Part shown: positions 7,758 to 17,400 of the stretch, piece after piece
Layout of the letters: every line of letters begins with the position of its first letter
Position numbering within the stretch: the stretch's first letter is position 1
Assembly: GCA_009783515.1 (NCBI GenBank)
Contig: WRDI01000002.1
Span: 1-51,177 of the forward strand
Direction of reading: 5' to 3'
Origin: Bacillota bacterium
GTDB taxonomy: Bacteria; Bacillota; Clostridia; Christensenellales; Pumilibacteraceae
DNA length: 51,177 bases
Notes under the pieces: model-generated
Seen by the model: only the letters and a program-made list of their open reading frames with translations
Told to the model about the DNA's origin: nothing
Databases searched by the model: none
Program-made: the position numbers and the translations under genes

Positions 7758-8924
7758 TTAAATAATTCTCAGCCTGTTGCAAAAGCGCGTGGAAGAGGAA
7801 TGGGTAATTACCGCGTAGAGATCAGACGCCTTTTTGTCGATGATAAAAATATCCTCGCCGGTTTGGTTGATATACGGCTTGTCCGTCAGCTTTATCACGG
7901 CGTTTTTTCCCAAGTCGCTCAAGTTGCTTTTGAAGGACGGCCTTATGCCAAGCACTCTGAACAAAAAGTCGCCGCTATACTTTAAAAATTTGCCGTCAAT
8001 GTCCAGCATGGTACTGAAAATGAGCCGGTTTATGCGGGAATAAGTATAGCGCTTTGATTTTACAGCCTCGATTATTTGGCTCAAATCCGCATATTTTTCC
8101 GCCGCCTTTTTCAGTTTTTTTTCCATGCCCTCCGCAAACAGAATATGCTTTTGGAGTAAGGATAGACGCAAAACAGATTCATATAAACCAACATCCAATT
8201 TGGGCTTGCCGTAATCAAAAGGGACGAAAGCCGAATAATCCGCGTCGCTTTGCAAAATAACGCGGATGGCTGTGGCGGAGGCGTAGGGTGGGATCAGCTC
8301 CTTGCTTTTATATCCTGCGTCCGTGCGTCTTATGAAGATAGGCTCGACGTCAAGTCTTAGGCGGGCTACGGCTTTTAAATATTCTATCGCCAGTACGTTG
8401 TTGGGCGAGGATAAAATCCCTAAAATATATTCTTTGTCATACTTAAAAGCGCTGTTTTTATCGGACAAATCGGATAAAAAGGCGGCGGTAGCCTCGGCAA
8501 GGCAGTTTGGGTAGCTTAGCCCCTGTTTTAAAAGGGCGCGCAAATATTCCCTCATTTTTGGCGGCTCGTCCGATTGTAAGTTCGCGATTTTTTTAAGCGC
8601 GTCTGTGTCGTCCGTTTCCACCCCGCACGAAAAATACTTTAATCCCTCAATTTGCGACAGGATTTTTATCGCGCCGAAAGCAAACACTTCGGCAGGCGCG
8701 GTGGAGTACACGACGGGTAGCTCTATCACGACGTCCGCTCCGCATTTAAGCGCGGCTTCGCTCCGTAGCCACTTGTCAAAAAGGGCAGGGAGGGCGCGCT
8801 GGGTAAAGTCGCCGCTCATCACGCAGACTATGTCCGCGCCGGTCGCTTGCTTGATCTTTTCCAAATGGTATTTGTGCCCGTTGTGGAAGGGGTCGTACTC
8901 GCAAATTATTCCGCATTTACGCAT
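7758..8924 (-). CDS. tmcAL: tRNA(Met) cytidine acetate ligase
   Basis: A 388-residue protein of the YlbM/TmcAL family. These enzymes use ATP and acetate to make N4-acetylcytidine at the wobble base of elongator tRNA-Met. The N-terminal nucleotidyltransferase fold is clear: GIICEYDPFHNGH with HNGH at 14-17, then SGDFTQR and the helix after WLRSEAALKCGADVVIELP. I start at the ATG before RKCGIICEYDPF because GGGAG lies just upstream; six extra codons upstream are unlikely. It is divergent from pta, which makes acetyl phosphate, the acetate precursor; this acetate theme fits, although it may be coincidence. Confidence 0.93.
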   Translation of the reverse strand: MRKCGIICEYDPFHNGHKYHLEKIKQATGADIVCVMSGDFTQRALPALFDKWLRSEAALKCGADVVIELPVVYSTAPAEVFAFGAIKILSQIEGLKYFSCGVETDDTDALKKIANLQSDEPPKMREYLRALLKQGLSYPNCLAEATAAFLSDLSDKNSAFKYDKEYILGILSSPNNVLAIEYLKAVARLRLDVEPIFIRRTDAGYKSKELIPPYASATAIRVILQSDADYSAFVPFDYGKPKLDVGLYESVLRLSLLQKHILFAEGMEKKLKKAAEKYADLSQIIEAVKSKRYTYSRINRLIFSTMLDIDGKFLKYSGDFLFRVLGIRPSFKSNLSDLGKNAVIKLTDKPYINQTGEDIFIIDKKASDLYAVITHSSSTRFCNRLRII

Positions 8925-9103
8925 AGGGTTTTTCTCCCACAAAAAATAAAAAAAACACTATAGTTTTCTTTACTTTTGTCCGTCGTTATGTTACAATTAT
9001 AACATATGTTCTTTTTTTTAGTAAAGGGAATCGGCGTACCGGTCGAAAAATTACTATAATCACTATTTTTTAAAAAACTTTTAGCAAGGAGCTGACAATC
9101 TGT

Positions 9104-10090
9104 ATGGAATTGATACAGGCTATACGCCGAAAGGCCGCCGCGCTATACAAAAGCATAGTATTGCCCGAAGGCGAGGAGGGGCGTACGATAAAGGCCGCGC
9201 AAATCATTACAAAGGAGCGGCTTGCCGCCGTCACGCTTTTGGGAAGCCGCGAGGGGATTTTAAAGGCTGAGCCCGCCGCAGACTTAAGCGGCATAAACGT
9301 CATCGACCCCGCGATCTGCAACATCGCGAAGTACGCCAAAATCCTGTACGACGCGCGTAAATCCAAAGGACTGACCGAGGAAGAAGCGAATAGGCTTGCC
9401 CGCGACCCCCTGTATTTGGGCGTTTTGATGGTCAAAGCGGGGAACGCAGACGGCATGGTGTCGGGCGCAATCCACTCCACGGGCGACGTGTTGCGTCCTG
9501 CCCTGCAAATTATAAAGACCGCGCCGGGAATAAACACCGTCTCGAGTTGCTTTATCATGCTTTTGCCAGAGGGGTGTAAATACGGCGACGGCGGCGTTTT
9601 GGTGTTTGCCGACTGCGCCGTCAACCCTAATCCCACGGCGGAGCAGCTAAAGGACATTGCTATATCAAGCGCGGCGTCGGCAAAAAGCATTGCCGGGATA
9701 ACCCCGCGCGTCGCTATGCTGTCTTTTTCGACAAAGGGCTCGGCGAAACACGAGCTTGCCGACAAGGTAATCGAAGCAACGCGTCTGGTGAAGGAAGCCG
9801 CGCCGGATTTGATAGTGGACGGGGAATTACAGCTTGACGCCGCCCTTGTCGAAAAGGTGGGAAAACTAAAAGCGCCTGACAGCAAGGTTGCGGGGCTGGC
9901 GAATGTGCTGATTTTCCCCGATTTGCAGGCGGGCAACATAGGGTATAAATTGGTCGAGCGCTTGGCGGGCGCCGAGGCGGTGGGCCCCATCTGTCAGGGC
10001 TTTAACATGCCTGTAAATGACCTTTCACGGGGTTGTAGCGTGGAAGATATTATCAATGTGGTCGCTATGACGGCATTGCAGTGCGGGTAA
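9104..10090 (+). CDS. pta: Phosphate acetyltransferase
   Basis: A 328-residue single-domain Pta/Ptb enzyme converting acetyl-CoA and phosphate to acetyl phosphate and CoA. The start [11 protein letters not shown]...[15 protein letters not shown] and the central [19 protein letters not shown] are characteristic of the short bacterial form (about 330 residues). Its ribosome site AAGGAG is 12 bases from the ATG, longer than usual, but no better in-frame start exists. No acetate kinase gene follows; ftsZ does. A TATAAT at 9055-9060 may be the -10, but no good -35 is seen. Confidence 0.95.
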   Translation: MELIQAIRRKAAALYKSIVLPEGEEGRTIKAAQIITKERLAAVTLLGSREGILKAEPAADLSGINVIDPAICNIAKYAKILYDARKSKGLTEEEANRLARDPLYLGVLMVKAGNADGMVSGAIHSTGDVLRPALQIIKTAPGINTVSSCFIMLLPEGCKYGDGGVLVFADCAVNPNPTAEQLKDIAISSAASAKSIAGITPRVAMLSFSTKGSAKHELADKVIEATRLVKEAAPDLIVDGELQLDAALVEKVGKLKAPDSKVAGLANVLIFPDLQAGNIGYKLVERLAGAEAVGPICQGFNMPVNDLSRGCSVEDIINVVAMTALQCG

Positions 10091-10270
10091 GGGCAGTGCT
10101 TTGTAATGGGGGCCAACGCGGGGCAGATATTGCTTATTTGATTGCGGACGACCGGCGCGCTCCTACGAAAGATGTTCGACCTTACCCGATACCTGCTCCC
10201 CAACATTGCAAACAATTCAAACAAAATACATAACAAAACAACCAAAACAAAAAAACAAGGAGAAAAACTC

Positions 10271-11482
10271 ATGGAAAACATGGACACAATGCCCCAGCCC
10301 ATCCTCGCGGGGGCGAAAATCATAGTTATCGGCGTGGGCGGCGGCGGCAGCAACGCGGTAAACCGCATGATGGACGCCCAGGTCAAGAGCGCCAGCTTTA
10401 TCGCGGTCAACACCGACTTGCAAGCGTTAAGAATGTCTACAGCTCCCGTGCGCCTTCAAATCGGCGCGAAGCTGACGCAGGGCAAGGGCGCGGGCGCGGA
10501 CCCTACGGTGGGGCAGCGTGCCGCGGACGAAAGTAAATTGGCCATACGCGAGAAAATTAAGGACTGCGACATGGTGTTCGTCACCGCCGGTATGGGCGGG
10601 GGAACGGGCACGGGCGCGGCTCCCGTCATCGCGGCTCTCGCCAAGGAAATGGGCAAGTTGACTGTGGCGGTGGTCACCAAACCTTTCTCGTTTGAGGGCA
10701 GGGTGAAGATGGACCACGCCGAGATAGGAATCGCCAATTTGCGCAAGGTGGTTGACACGCTTGTCGTCATTCCAAACGAAAAACTGCTGAAAATCGCGGG
10801 CAGTATGACGTACGCCGACGCTTTCCGCTACGCCGACGACGTTTTGCGGCAGGAAATCCAAGGGATAAGCGACGTGATTATGAACCCGTCCATCATCAAT
10901 TTGGATTTTGCCGACATCTGCACGGTTATGCGCGGCAAGGGCGTGGCGCATATGGGCATAGGCCGCGGCAAGGGCGAGGGCAAGACCGTCGAGGCCGTCA
11001 AGCAGGCTGTTTATAACCCGTTGCTTGAAACGTCGATCGAGGGCGCGACAAGCGTGATATTGCACGTTATGGTGGGCGCGGACGTCAAATTGGACGAGGT
11101 AAACGAGGCGGCCGACCTTGTGCGGCAGGTTGTCGCCCCCGGAGCGCACATTATTTTCGGCAGCGATATTAGGAAGTCCATGCAGGACGAAATTATTATT
11201 ACCGTCATCGCGACGGGGTTCGAGACGCCCGAAAACGAGATACGGGTGGTGCCTAACCAACAGATTCCTCAGCAGGGTCAACATGGAAATCAGCCCGCCG
11301 CCGCGACCGCGTCGCCCGCCAAAAAGATAGGGGTGTTCGGTGAGGAGCTTAAGCCCGCCCCAGTTCCCGAAGCGAAACCGCCCGTGCCGCCTCCGCATGG
11401 CTTTACATCGTCGCGAGTGACGGTAGACGACGACTTCCCCGAGTTTTTGAAGAAGCTGAACCAGCGTAAGGATAATCAGTAG
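10271..11482 (+). CDS. ftsZ: Cell division protein FtsZ
   Basis: A 403-residue tubulin-like GTPase that forms the division ring. GTP-binding loops are visible: VIGVGGGGSNAVNRM at about 19-33 and the tubulin signature GMGGGTGTGAAP at 107-118. A variable proline/alanine-rich linker (about 335-385) leads to the conserved C-terminal peptide DDFPEFLKKL, which binds FtsA or similar anchors. The start is the ATG at 10271, with AAGGAG nine bases before it; an upstream in-frame ATG at 10142 would add 43 atypical residues and is rejected. No other division genes are adjacent. Confidence 0.97.
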   Translation: MENMDTMPQPILAGAKIIVIGVGGGGSNAVNRMMDAQVKSASFIAVNTDLQALRMSTAPVRLQIGAKLTQGKGAGADPTVGQRAADESKLAIREKIKDCDMVFVTAGMGGGTGTGAAPVIAALAKEMGKLTVAVVTKPFSFEGRVKMDHAEIGIANLRKVVDTLVVIPNEKLLKIAGSMTYADAFRYADDVLRQEIQGISDVIMNPSIINLDFADICTVMRGKGVAHMGIGRGKGEGKTVEAVKQAVYNPLLETSIEGATSVILHVMVGADVKLDEVNEAADLVRQVVAPGAHIIFGSDIRKSMQDEIIITVIATGFETPENEIRVVPNQQIPQQGQHGNQPAAATASPAKKIGVFGEELKPAPVPEAKPPVPPPHGFTSSRVTVDDDFPEFLKKLNQRKDNQ

Positions 11483-11499
11483 GGGTTACAGACAACCCA

Positions 11500-11534
11500 A
11501 AACGGCGACTGTAAATATGGCCGTCGTTTTTTTG
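11500..11534 (+). terminator. ftsZ terminator
   Basis: AAACGGCGAC (11500-11509), a 10-base loop, GCCGTCGTTT (11520-11529) and a T-run. It starts 18 bases after the ftsZ stop. One stem position is mismatched. Confidence 0.8.
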
Positions 11535-11549
11535 TGCTGTATACCTGTT

Positions 11550-11632
11550 GTAGGGTGCGGGGTGACGACGCACCGCACAATACAATACGACATCATGGGG
11601 TTTATGCGGTGCGCCCAAGGGCGGGGATATTT
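11550..11632. repeat. GC-rich repeat (TAGGGTGCGG / GACGCACCGC type)
   Basis: TGTAGGGTGCGGGGTGACGA with GCACCGCACAAT and GGTGCGCCC form a loosely self-complementary block. Similar blocks lie at 24243, 38735 and 43910. Confidence 0.6.
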
Positions 11633-11652
11633 TTACCTAAGGCCTAAATGCC

Positions 11653-11681
11653 TTGACAGTTTTTTGATTTTGGGCTATAAT
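11653..11681 (+). promoter_or_regulatory. leuS promoter
   Basis: TTGACA (11653-11658), a 17-base spacer and TATAAT (11676-11681): a full consensus match. Transcription should start near 11688, giving a leader of about 64 bases that is too short for a T-box. Confidence 0.9.
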
Positions 11682-11751
11682 GTGCGAATTGATTACTGCG
11701 GTGCGCGTGGATTAAGGCGTCAGACAAGCGGTCGCGGCAGGAGAGCAAGCT

Positions 11752-14244
11752 ATGGATTATTTGAAAAACGAAGAAAAATGGCGGAAAGAGTGGGAAAAAC
11801 AACATTTGGGGCATTTTGACCGCTCAAAAGCCGACAGTAAATACTATGTTTTAGAGATGTTTTCCTACCCCTCCGGCTTTAACCTGCACATGGGGCACTG
11901 GTACAACTACGCGCCAAGCGACACGTTTGCCCGCTTTAAAAAAATGCAGGGGTACAACGTGTTTCAGCCGATGGGGTTCGACTCTTTTGGGTTGCCCGCC
12001 GAAAACCACGCCATAAAAACGGGCATCCACCCAAAAGTCAACACAAATAAAAACATCGCATTTATGGAAAAACAGCTAAAGACGTTGGGCGCGATGTACG
12101 ATTGGGAGGCGGAGGTAATTACCAGCGACCCCTCTTATTATCGCTGGACGCAGTGGCTGTTTTGTGAATTGTACAAAAAGGGGCTGGCGTACCAAAAACA
12201 GGCGCCTGTCAACTGGTGTACCTCCTGCAATACGGTCATCGCCAACGAACAGGTGGTGGACGGGCGGTGCGAGCGCTGCAAGAGCGAGGTGGTGCGCAAA
12301 AACCTTGTGCAGTGGTTTTTCAAGATTACCGACTATGCGGAGGAATTACTATGGTGTTTGGACGTATTGGACTGGCCGGAAAAGACCAAGACTATGCAGC
12401 GGAATTGGATTGGGCGCAGCGAGGGCAGCGAGATCGTCTTTGAAATCACGGGCGAAACCCGCTTAAAAAACAAAAAGCCGTTAGAAAACGAAAAAATCAC
12501 GGTGTTTACAACCCGCGCCGACACCCTTTTCGGCACGTCCTATGTGGTTTTGGCGCCCGAACACCCCTTAGTGGACAAAATCACCTCCCCCGTGCAAAAA
12601 ACCGTTGTGGAAGAATATAAATACGCCGCGTCAAAGTTGAGCGACATAGAGCGCACTGGCGATAAGGGCGATAAAACCGGCGTATTTACCGGCGCGTACT
12701 GCACCCACCCTTTGACGAAGGAAAAACTACCCGTATGGATTGCCGACTATTGCCTTGCGCTTTACGGCACGGGGGCGGTAATGGGCGTCCCAGCTCACGA
12801 CACACGCGATTTTGATTTCGCCAAAAAGTACGGTTTGCCCATCGTCCGTGTGATAAAAACCGACAAAAACGATGTGGACGACTCTCTGCCTTTTATAGGG
12901 CGAGGGGTCTTGACAAACAGCGGAATTTACGACGGAATTGACAACGAAACAGCGAAAAAACAAATCACCGCGGGATTTGAAAAAAAGGGTGCGGGGAGGC
13001 TTAAAACCACCTATAAGCTGCGCGATTGGTCTGTTTCGCGCCAAAGGTACTGGGGCTGCCCCATTCCTATAGTGTACTGCGGACACTGCGGCGCGGTTCC
13101 CGTCCCTTATGAGCAGCTACCCGTTTTGCTTCCCGACGGCGTCAACTTCACACCCGACGGCAAAAGCCCTTTGAGTAAATGCGAAGAATATATAAACACG
13201 ACCTGTCCTGTTTGCGGCAAGGCGGCAAAACGTGACGCCGACACCCTGGACACCTTCGTTTGCTCAAGCTGGTACTTTTTGCGTTACCCCGACGCGCAAA
13301 ATACGTCAAAAGCCTTTAACAGCGAAATTATAAACAAAATGCTGCCCGTGGACAAGTACGTCGGCGGTCCCGAACACGCATGTATGCACCTTTTGTACGC
13401 GCGGTTTATGACCAAGGCGCTGCGCGACATGGGATACCTAAGTTTTGACGAGCCGTTTAAATCCTTAATCCACCAAGGCATGATTTTGGGCGAGGGCGGC
13501 GAAAAGATGAGCAAGTCCAACAACAATGTGGTCAATCCCGACGCCTTTACAAAGGAGTATGGGTCAGACGTTTTGCGCCTATTTCTGATGTTTGGGTTTT
13601 CGTATATCGAGGGGGGACCGTGGAGTGACACGGGCATTAAGGCATCCGCAAAGTTTTTGGAGCGTGTCGAGCGGATTTTGGATACGGCTTTGGCGGGACG
13701 GAACGTAAAGAGCGGAAGCGCACAAGAAAACGGGCGCGGCCCCACGGACGGCAAAAAAACGGAAAACGACGACAATGAATTGAATTACGCCCTTCATTAT
13801 GCGATAAAAAACGTCACCAAGGATTTGGAGGATTTTTCGTTCAACACGGCGATAGCGCGCATTATGGAGCTTGTCGGCGCAATGTACAAGCATAGTCAAC
13901 CCGACAACCGCCTGTATCGGTGCGGGATGACGCTGATAAAACTGATTGCGCCGTTTGTCCCTCATTTCGCCGAGGAAATGAATGTCATTTACGGCGGCAA
14001 ATCGTCGATATTTAATGAAAAATATCCCGTTTTCGACCCCGCTGCCCTAATAAAGCAGAAGATAGAAATCGCGGTGCAGGTCAATTCCAAAATCCGCTGC
14101 CGCATAGACGTCGAACCAGGCCTAACCGACGACGCCGTCACCTCCGCCGCACTAACCGATGAAAACGTCAAAAAAGTTTTGGCAGGTCTGACGGTCAATA
14201 AGGTGATTGTGGTGAGGGATAAGCTGGTTAACTTCATTGTATAA
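11752..14244 (+). CDS. leuS: Leucyl-tRNA synthetase
   Basis: An 830-residue class I synthetase that charges tRNA-Leu. The HIGH signature appears as HMGH at 46-49 ([12 protein letters not shown]) and KMSKS at about 584-588. An insert with paired cysteines (CTSCNTV and CERC near 156-175), the editing domain with the T-rich [10 protein letters not shown], a second zinc-like CGHCG/CPVC pair near 443 and 484, and the anticodon-binding domain follow in the usual order. Length is normal for bacteria. It has its own consensus promoter and ribosome site AGGAGAG. It converges on the BspA-like gene with a shared terminator. Confidence 0.98.
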   Translation: MDYLKNEEKWRKEWEKQHLGHFDRSKADSKYYVLEMFSYPSGFNLHMGHWYNYAPSDTFARFKKMQGYNVFQPMGFDSFGLPAENHAIKTGIHPKVNTNKNIAFMEKQLKTLGAMYDWEAEVITSDPSYYRWTQWLFCELYKKGLAYQKQAPVNWCTSCNTVIANEQVVDGRCERCKSEVVRKNLVQWFFKITDYAEELLWCLDVLDWPEKTKTMQRNWIGRSEGSEIVFEITGETRLKNKKPLENEKITVFTTRADTLFGTSYVVLAPEHPLVDKITSPVQKTVVEEYKYAASKLSDIERTGDKGDKTGVFTGAYCTHPLTKEKLPVWIADYCLALYGTGAVMGVPAHDTRDFDFAKKYGLPIVRVIKTDKNDVDDSLPFIGRGVLTNSGIYDGIDNETAKKQITAGFEKKGAGRLKTTYKLRDWSVSRQRYWGCPIPIVYCGHCGAVPVPYEQLPVLLPDGVNFTPDGKSPLSKCEEYINTTCPVCGKAAKRDADTLDTFVCSSWYFLRYPDAQNTSKAFNSEIINKMLPVDKYVGGPEHACMHLLYARFMTKALRDMGYLSFDEPFKSLIHQGMILGEGGEKMSKSNNNVVNPDAFTKEYGSDVLRLFLMFGFSYIEGGPWSDTGIKASAKFLERVERILDTALAGRNVKSGSAQENGRGPTDGKKTENDDNELNYALHYAIKNVTKDLEDFSFNTAIARIMELVGAMYKHSQPDNRLYRCGMTLIKLIAPFVPHFAEEMNVIYGGKSSIFNEKYPVFDPAALIKQKIEIAVQVNSKIRCRIDVEPGLTDDAVTSAALTDENVKKVLAGLTVNKVIVVRDKLVNFIV

Positions 14245-14352
14245 CGAGCAAATTCGTTGATAATGCTCAATGTCGGTCGAGTTTTTTTGCAGTAAACAGA
14301 TCTTAATGCTTGTGGTACTTTTATAATAAATTTATCCTTACATCGAGCATTG

Positions 14353-14392
14353 AAAAAGGCGCTTTTGCAGGTGTTGCAGAAGCGCCTTTTTT
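14353..14392. terminator. Bidirectional terminator between leuS and the BspA-like gene
   Basis: A perfect 12-bp stem AAAAAGGCGCTT / AAGCGCCTTTTT (14353-14364 and 14380-14391), with an inner TGCA/TGCA pairing, flanked by A- and T-runs. It serves the two convergent genes. Confidence 0.92.
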
Positions 14393-14415
14393 ATCCGTTA
14401 ATTTGTTAAACTCTG

Positions 14416-17400
14416 TTATATCGGGGCAAACCTTGCTTCGTACACGACATCGCCGGTTAGCACGACCCTATAGCTTTCGTCCGTCGACACCAGCGCGCCG
14501 TCTAAATACCAACCGACAAACTTATATATTTCTTCGCCCGTTTCTTCGTCTTTCTCAGTCGTGGCAGTAAGAATCACGGCACTTCCCATAAATTTATCGC
14601 CCGTCACGGTGGCGGTACCCATACTCTCATCGTTGCTAAGCGCCGTCACAGACACGATTTTTCGGAATCTTGCTTCGATTGTTTGCGCTCCCGCCTCGCT
14701 GATAAGATATACATAGACCTCGTCCGTGCTGACAAGATTGCCGTCCGTGTACCAGCCTTGGAATACGTGCGTCTTGTTGTCATACTCCGCGGTAAGGGTC
14801 AACCTTGTTCCGGTTTTTTCCGTTATCGGCGCAGTATATTCCTGCCTGACTGCATTTGGCAGCGCATAGAAAACCTTGTTCTCCTCTTCTTCAGTAAAGG
14901 TTATGGTCAGCGTCGCGTCTTCGATAAGCCTAAACCGTGCCTCATAATCGGTGATAACGCCGGCCTCTACGATTACGGTAATTTCGGCCGCGAAGGAATA
15001 AAGTCCGCCCGCCACATACCAGCCGGCAAACCAATAGCCCGTTTCAGACTCGGCCTTAAGGACAATAACCGAGCTGTACGGAATATCAGCCGAAGTGAAA
15101 GCGCTTCCTCCAAGCTTAACCGTGCCGCCCGCGTTGTAATTTACGGTAATCCTTATCGGGTCGGCCTCCTCGAAGACAGCTACGATGCTGATATGATCTG
15201 CCGTGATAATGCTGATGTCCAACAGTCTGTCGGAGTTTTTCGTCGGCGCGGCGGAGCCCACGGTAACAATCCATTCGACAAATTTGTAGCCGGGTTTGCC
15301 GTTTGCCGCAAACGTGACGCTTGAGCCGTGAGATATTTCCGTCGTGAAAGTATCATCATGCCCATCGCCGCCGATACCGGCAGAAACTGTACCTTCGCCC
15401 ACAAACGTAACCGTTACGGGGACTTTGATCTTTATAAATGTCACGCGGGCGGTAATATTGCTCAAAGCCCCCGTCATTACATAGGTATGAGTTTCGGCGT
15501 TGTCGCCAAGGTTTACGCCGCTTCTGTGCCAACTGTCAATTTCAAAGAACTGGCTGGGAGTAGCTTTAAAGGTCACGGTTTCGTCCTCGGCAAGCAGTAC
15601 GCGTATCTCAACCGCGCGTGTTCCGGTACTGTCATAAATAGTGACCACATTTTTGGGGTCGTGAGTGCTGACAAGGGTTGCCGTTCCGCCGTCGGCAGCG
15701 GTAGGTAAGGTAATTATCACCCAAGCCCGCATCTTTACAAATTTTGCTTCTATTTCGACGTCGCGGTAAAATATTTTGCAATCGTACTCAAGGTTTTGGC
15801 TTACCAGTACATGGTTGATATACCAGCCCTCAAATTCGTATTCGGGATAGCATTCCGCTTTCAGGGTAAAGTAATCGTCGCAGCCGGTCAAACGTCCGCC
15901 GTGTAAAAACCTGTCGTCGTCGATGGGGTTGGGATTCATTGCAAGCTCGGCGTTATCAAGATAAATTTTGCCGCCCGCAACATCCTCGTCGATAAGCACG
16001 CGCACCCAAGCCGAATGGCGTCCGAACCGTGCGATATAAGTCTGCTCGTCAAGCGCTTTACCAAACGTCGCCGTCACGCTCGGTTTGTCATAATTTTCAC
16101 CGTCTATCGGATTGCCGTTTTCGTCATACCAACCGATAAAGTGATAGCCGTTGACGGTGTCGGGCGTCGCCACAAGCTCCATTTTTTCGTTTGGTGCTCT
16201 GTCGATTGTGCCGGGCTCTGGCGAAACCGTGTTGCCTTTGTTTTCGTCGGTTACCTGCAAAAACTCAAGCCCTATGGTAAGCAGAGGGTCGTCGGCGGCC
16301 TTAAGCATGTCGGCGTTGTCCGCCCAGTATTTATTGCCGACGTATTCCTCGCGCCCTTCGTCGATGTAGCGTCCGTAATTATCCCTGATACCCACCAAAA
16401 TCTTGCGGTAAATAGTGACGTCGAAAGGGTCGTATTCAGAAAACTGCAATCCTTCGTTCGGCGCGGCCGCCTCGAAAATTATTTCACCGTCCGCGTCCGA
16501 TAATTTGTCGGCGTCGCGGAAAGCGTGCATACCCACATAAAGCAGGCTGTCGCTACCGCCCGTAGCCTTAAAGGTGACGCTGTAAAGTTTTTTGCATTCG
16601 TAAAAGGCGTATTGCTCTATCCTTGTGACCAAAGAGTGTATGACTACCCTTTCTATCGTGGATTTAGCAAACGCGCCTTTACCTATGCTTACCGCCTCCG
16701 GGGGTATGTCAAAGGCGACAAGGTCTGCGGACAAAAGCTGTATCAGCGTTCCGACCGGCGTTATGGCGTAGTCGCCCAAAGCCGTCCTTTGTATGATTCC
16801 GCTGTCAAACAGCACATCTTTATATGCCAGCCAATTAAGGTCACCCTTGTAAAATTGCGCTGTGTCGTAATCGTTGATATATATTTTCAAAACGTCGTAA
16901 CCTATGGTGAACACGCCCTCGCCGCGTGCATAATATGCGTCAATCAGGTTTTCGTCTTTATCCCTGACCGCAATTGCTGTTCCGCCCAATTTGACGGCGG
17001 TTGTGGACTTAATTATAATATACCGCATCTCGTCGCAACCGAAAAAAGCCCTTTCGTCTATCTCGACAAGTTTTTCGGGTAGCTCGATATGGTCAAGCCC
17101 GGTGCTGTAAAAAGCCTCGCGGCCTATGCGCAAAAGCCCGGAGCCCTCTTCAAATGCGGCGGCCACAAATTCAATCAGGCGTGGGAATGCGCTTTCGCAG
17201 ATATATTTCAGTTCCTTATTAAACAACGCCTCCGTAAGGTCGGCCGCGTCGAAGGCGGCGGCGGCGATTCCTATGGTGTCGGGAAGATTATATGTCGTGG
17301 TAACGCCCTGCTCTGTGACCCTTCTTGTATACTTGGTCCTGTTCACAAGGTCTAATACGCCGTCCGCGATACCCGAGCCGTCTATCAGCCAGCCCTCCCT

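Noticed and set aside
9070-9990. 306-codon frame antisense to pta
   Set aside because: Serine/alanine-rich antisense shadow of a well-conserved enzyme; no promoter or ribosome site.
10427-11398. Long open frame (323 codons) on the minus strand over ftsZ
   Set aside because: It is a frame shadow of a clear ftsZ. It has no ribosome site or family resemblance, and its composition (H, R, G, V) is that of antisense reading of GC-rich codons.
11688-11751. T-box leader before leuS
   Set aside because: The leader is only about 64 bases and lacks the conserved T-box sequence and terminator. Nothing T-box-like is seen before alaS or glnS either.
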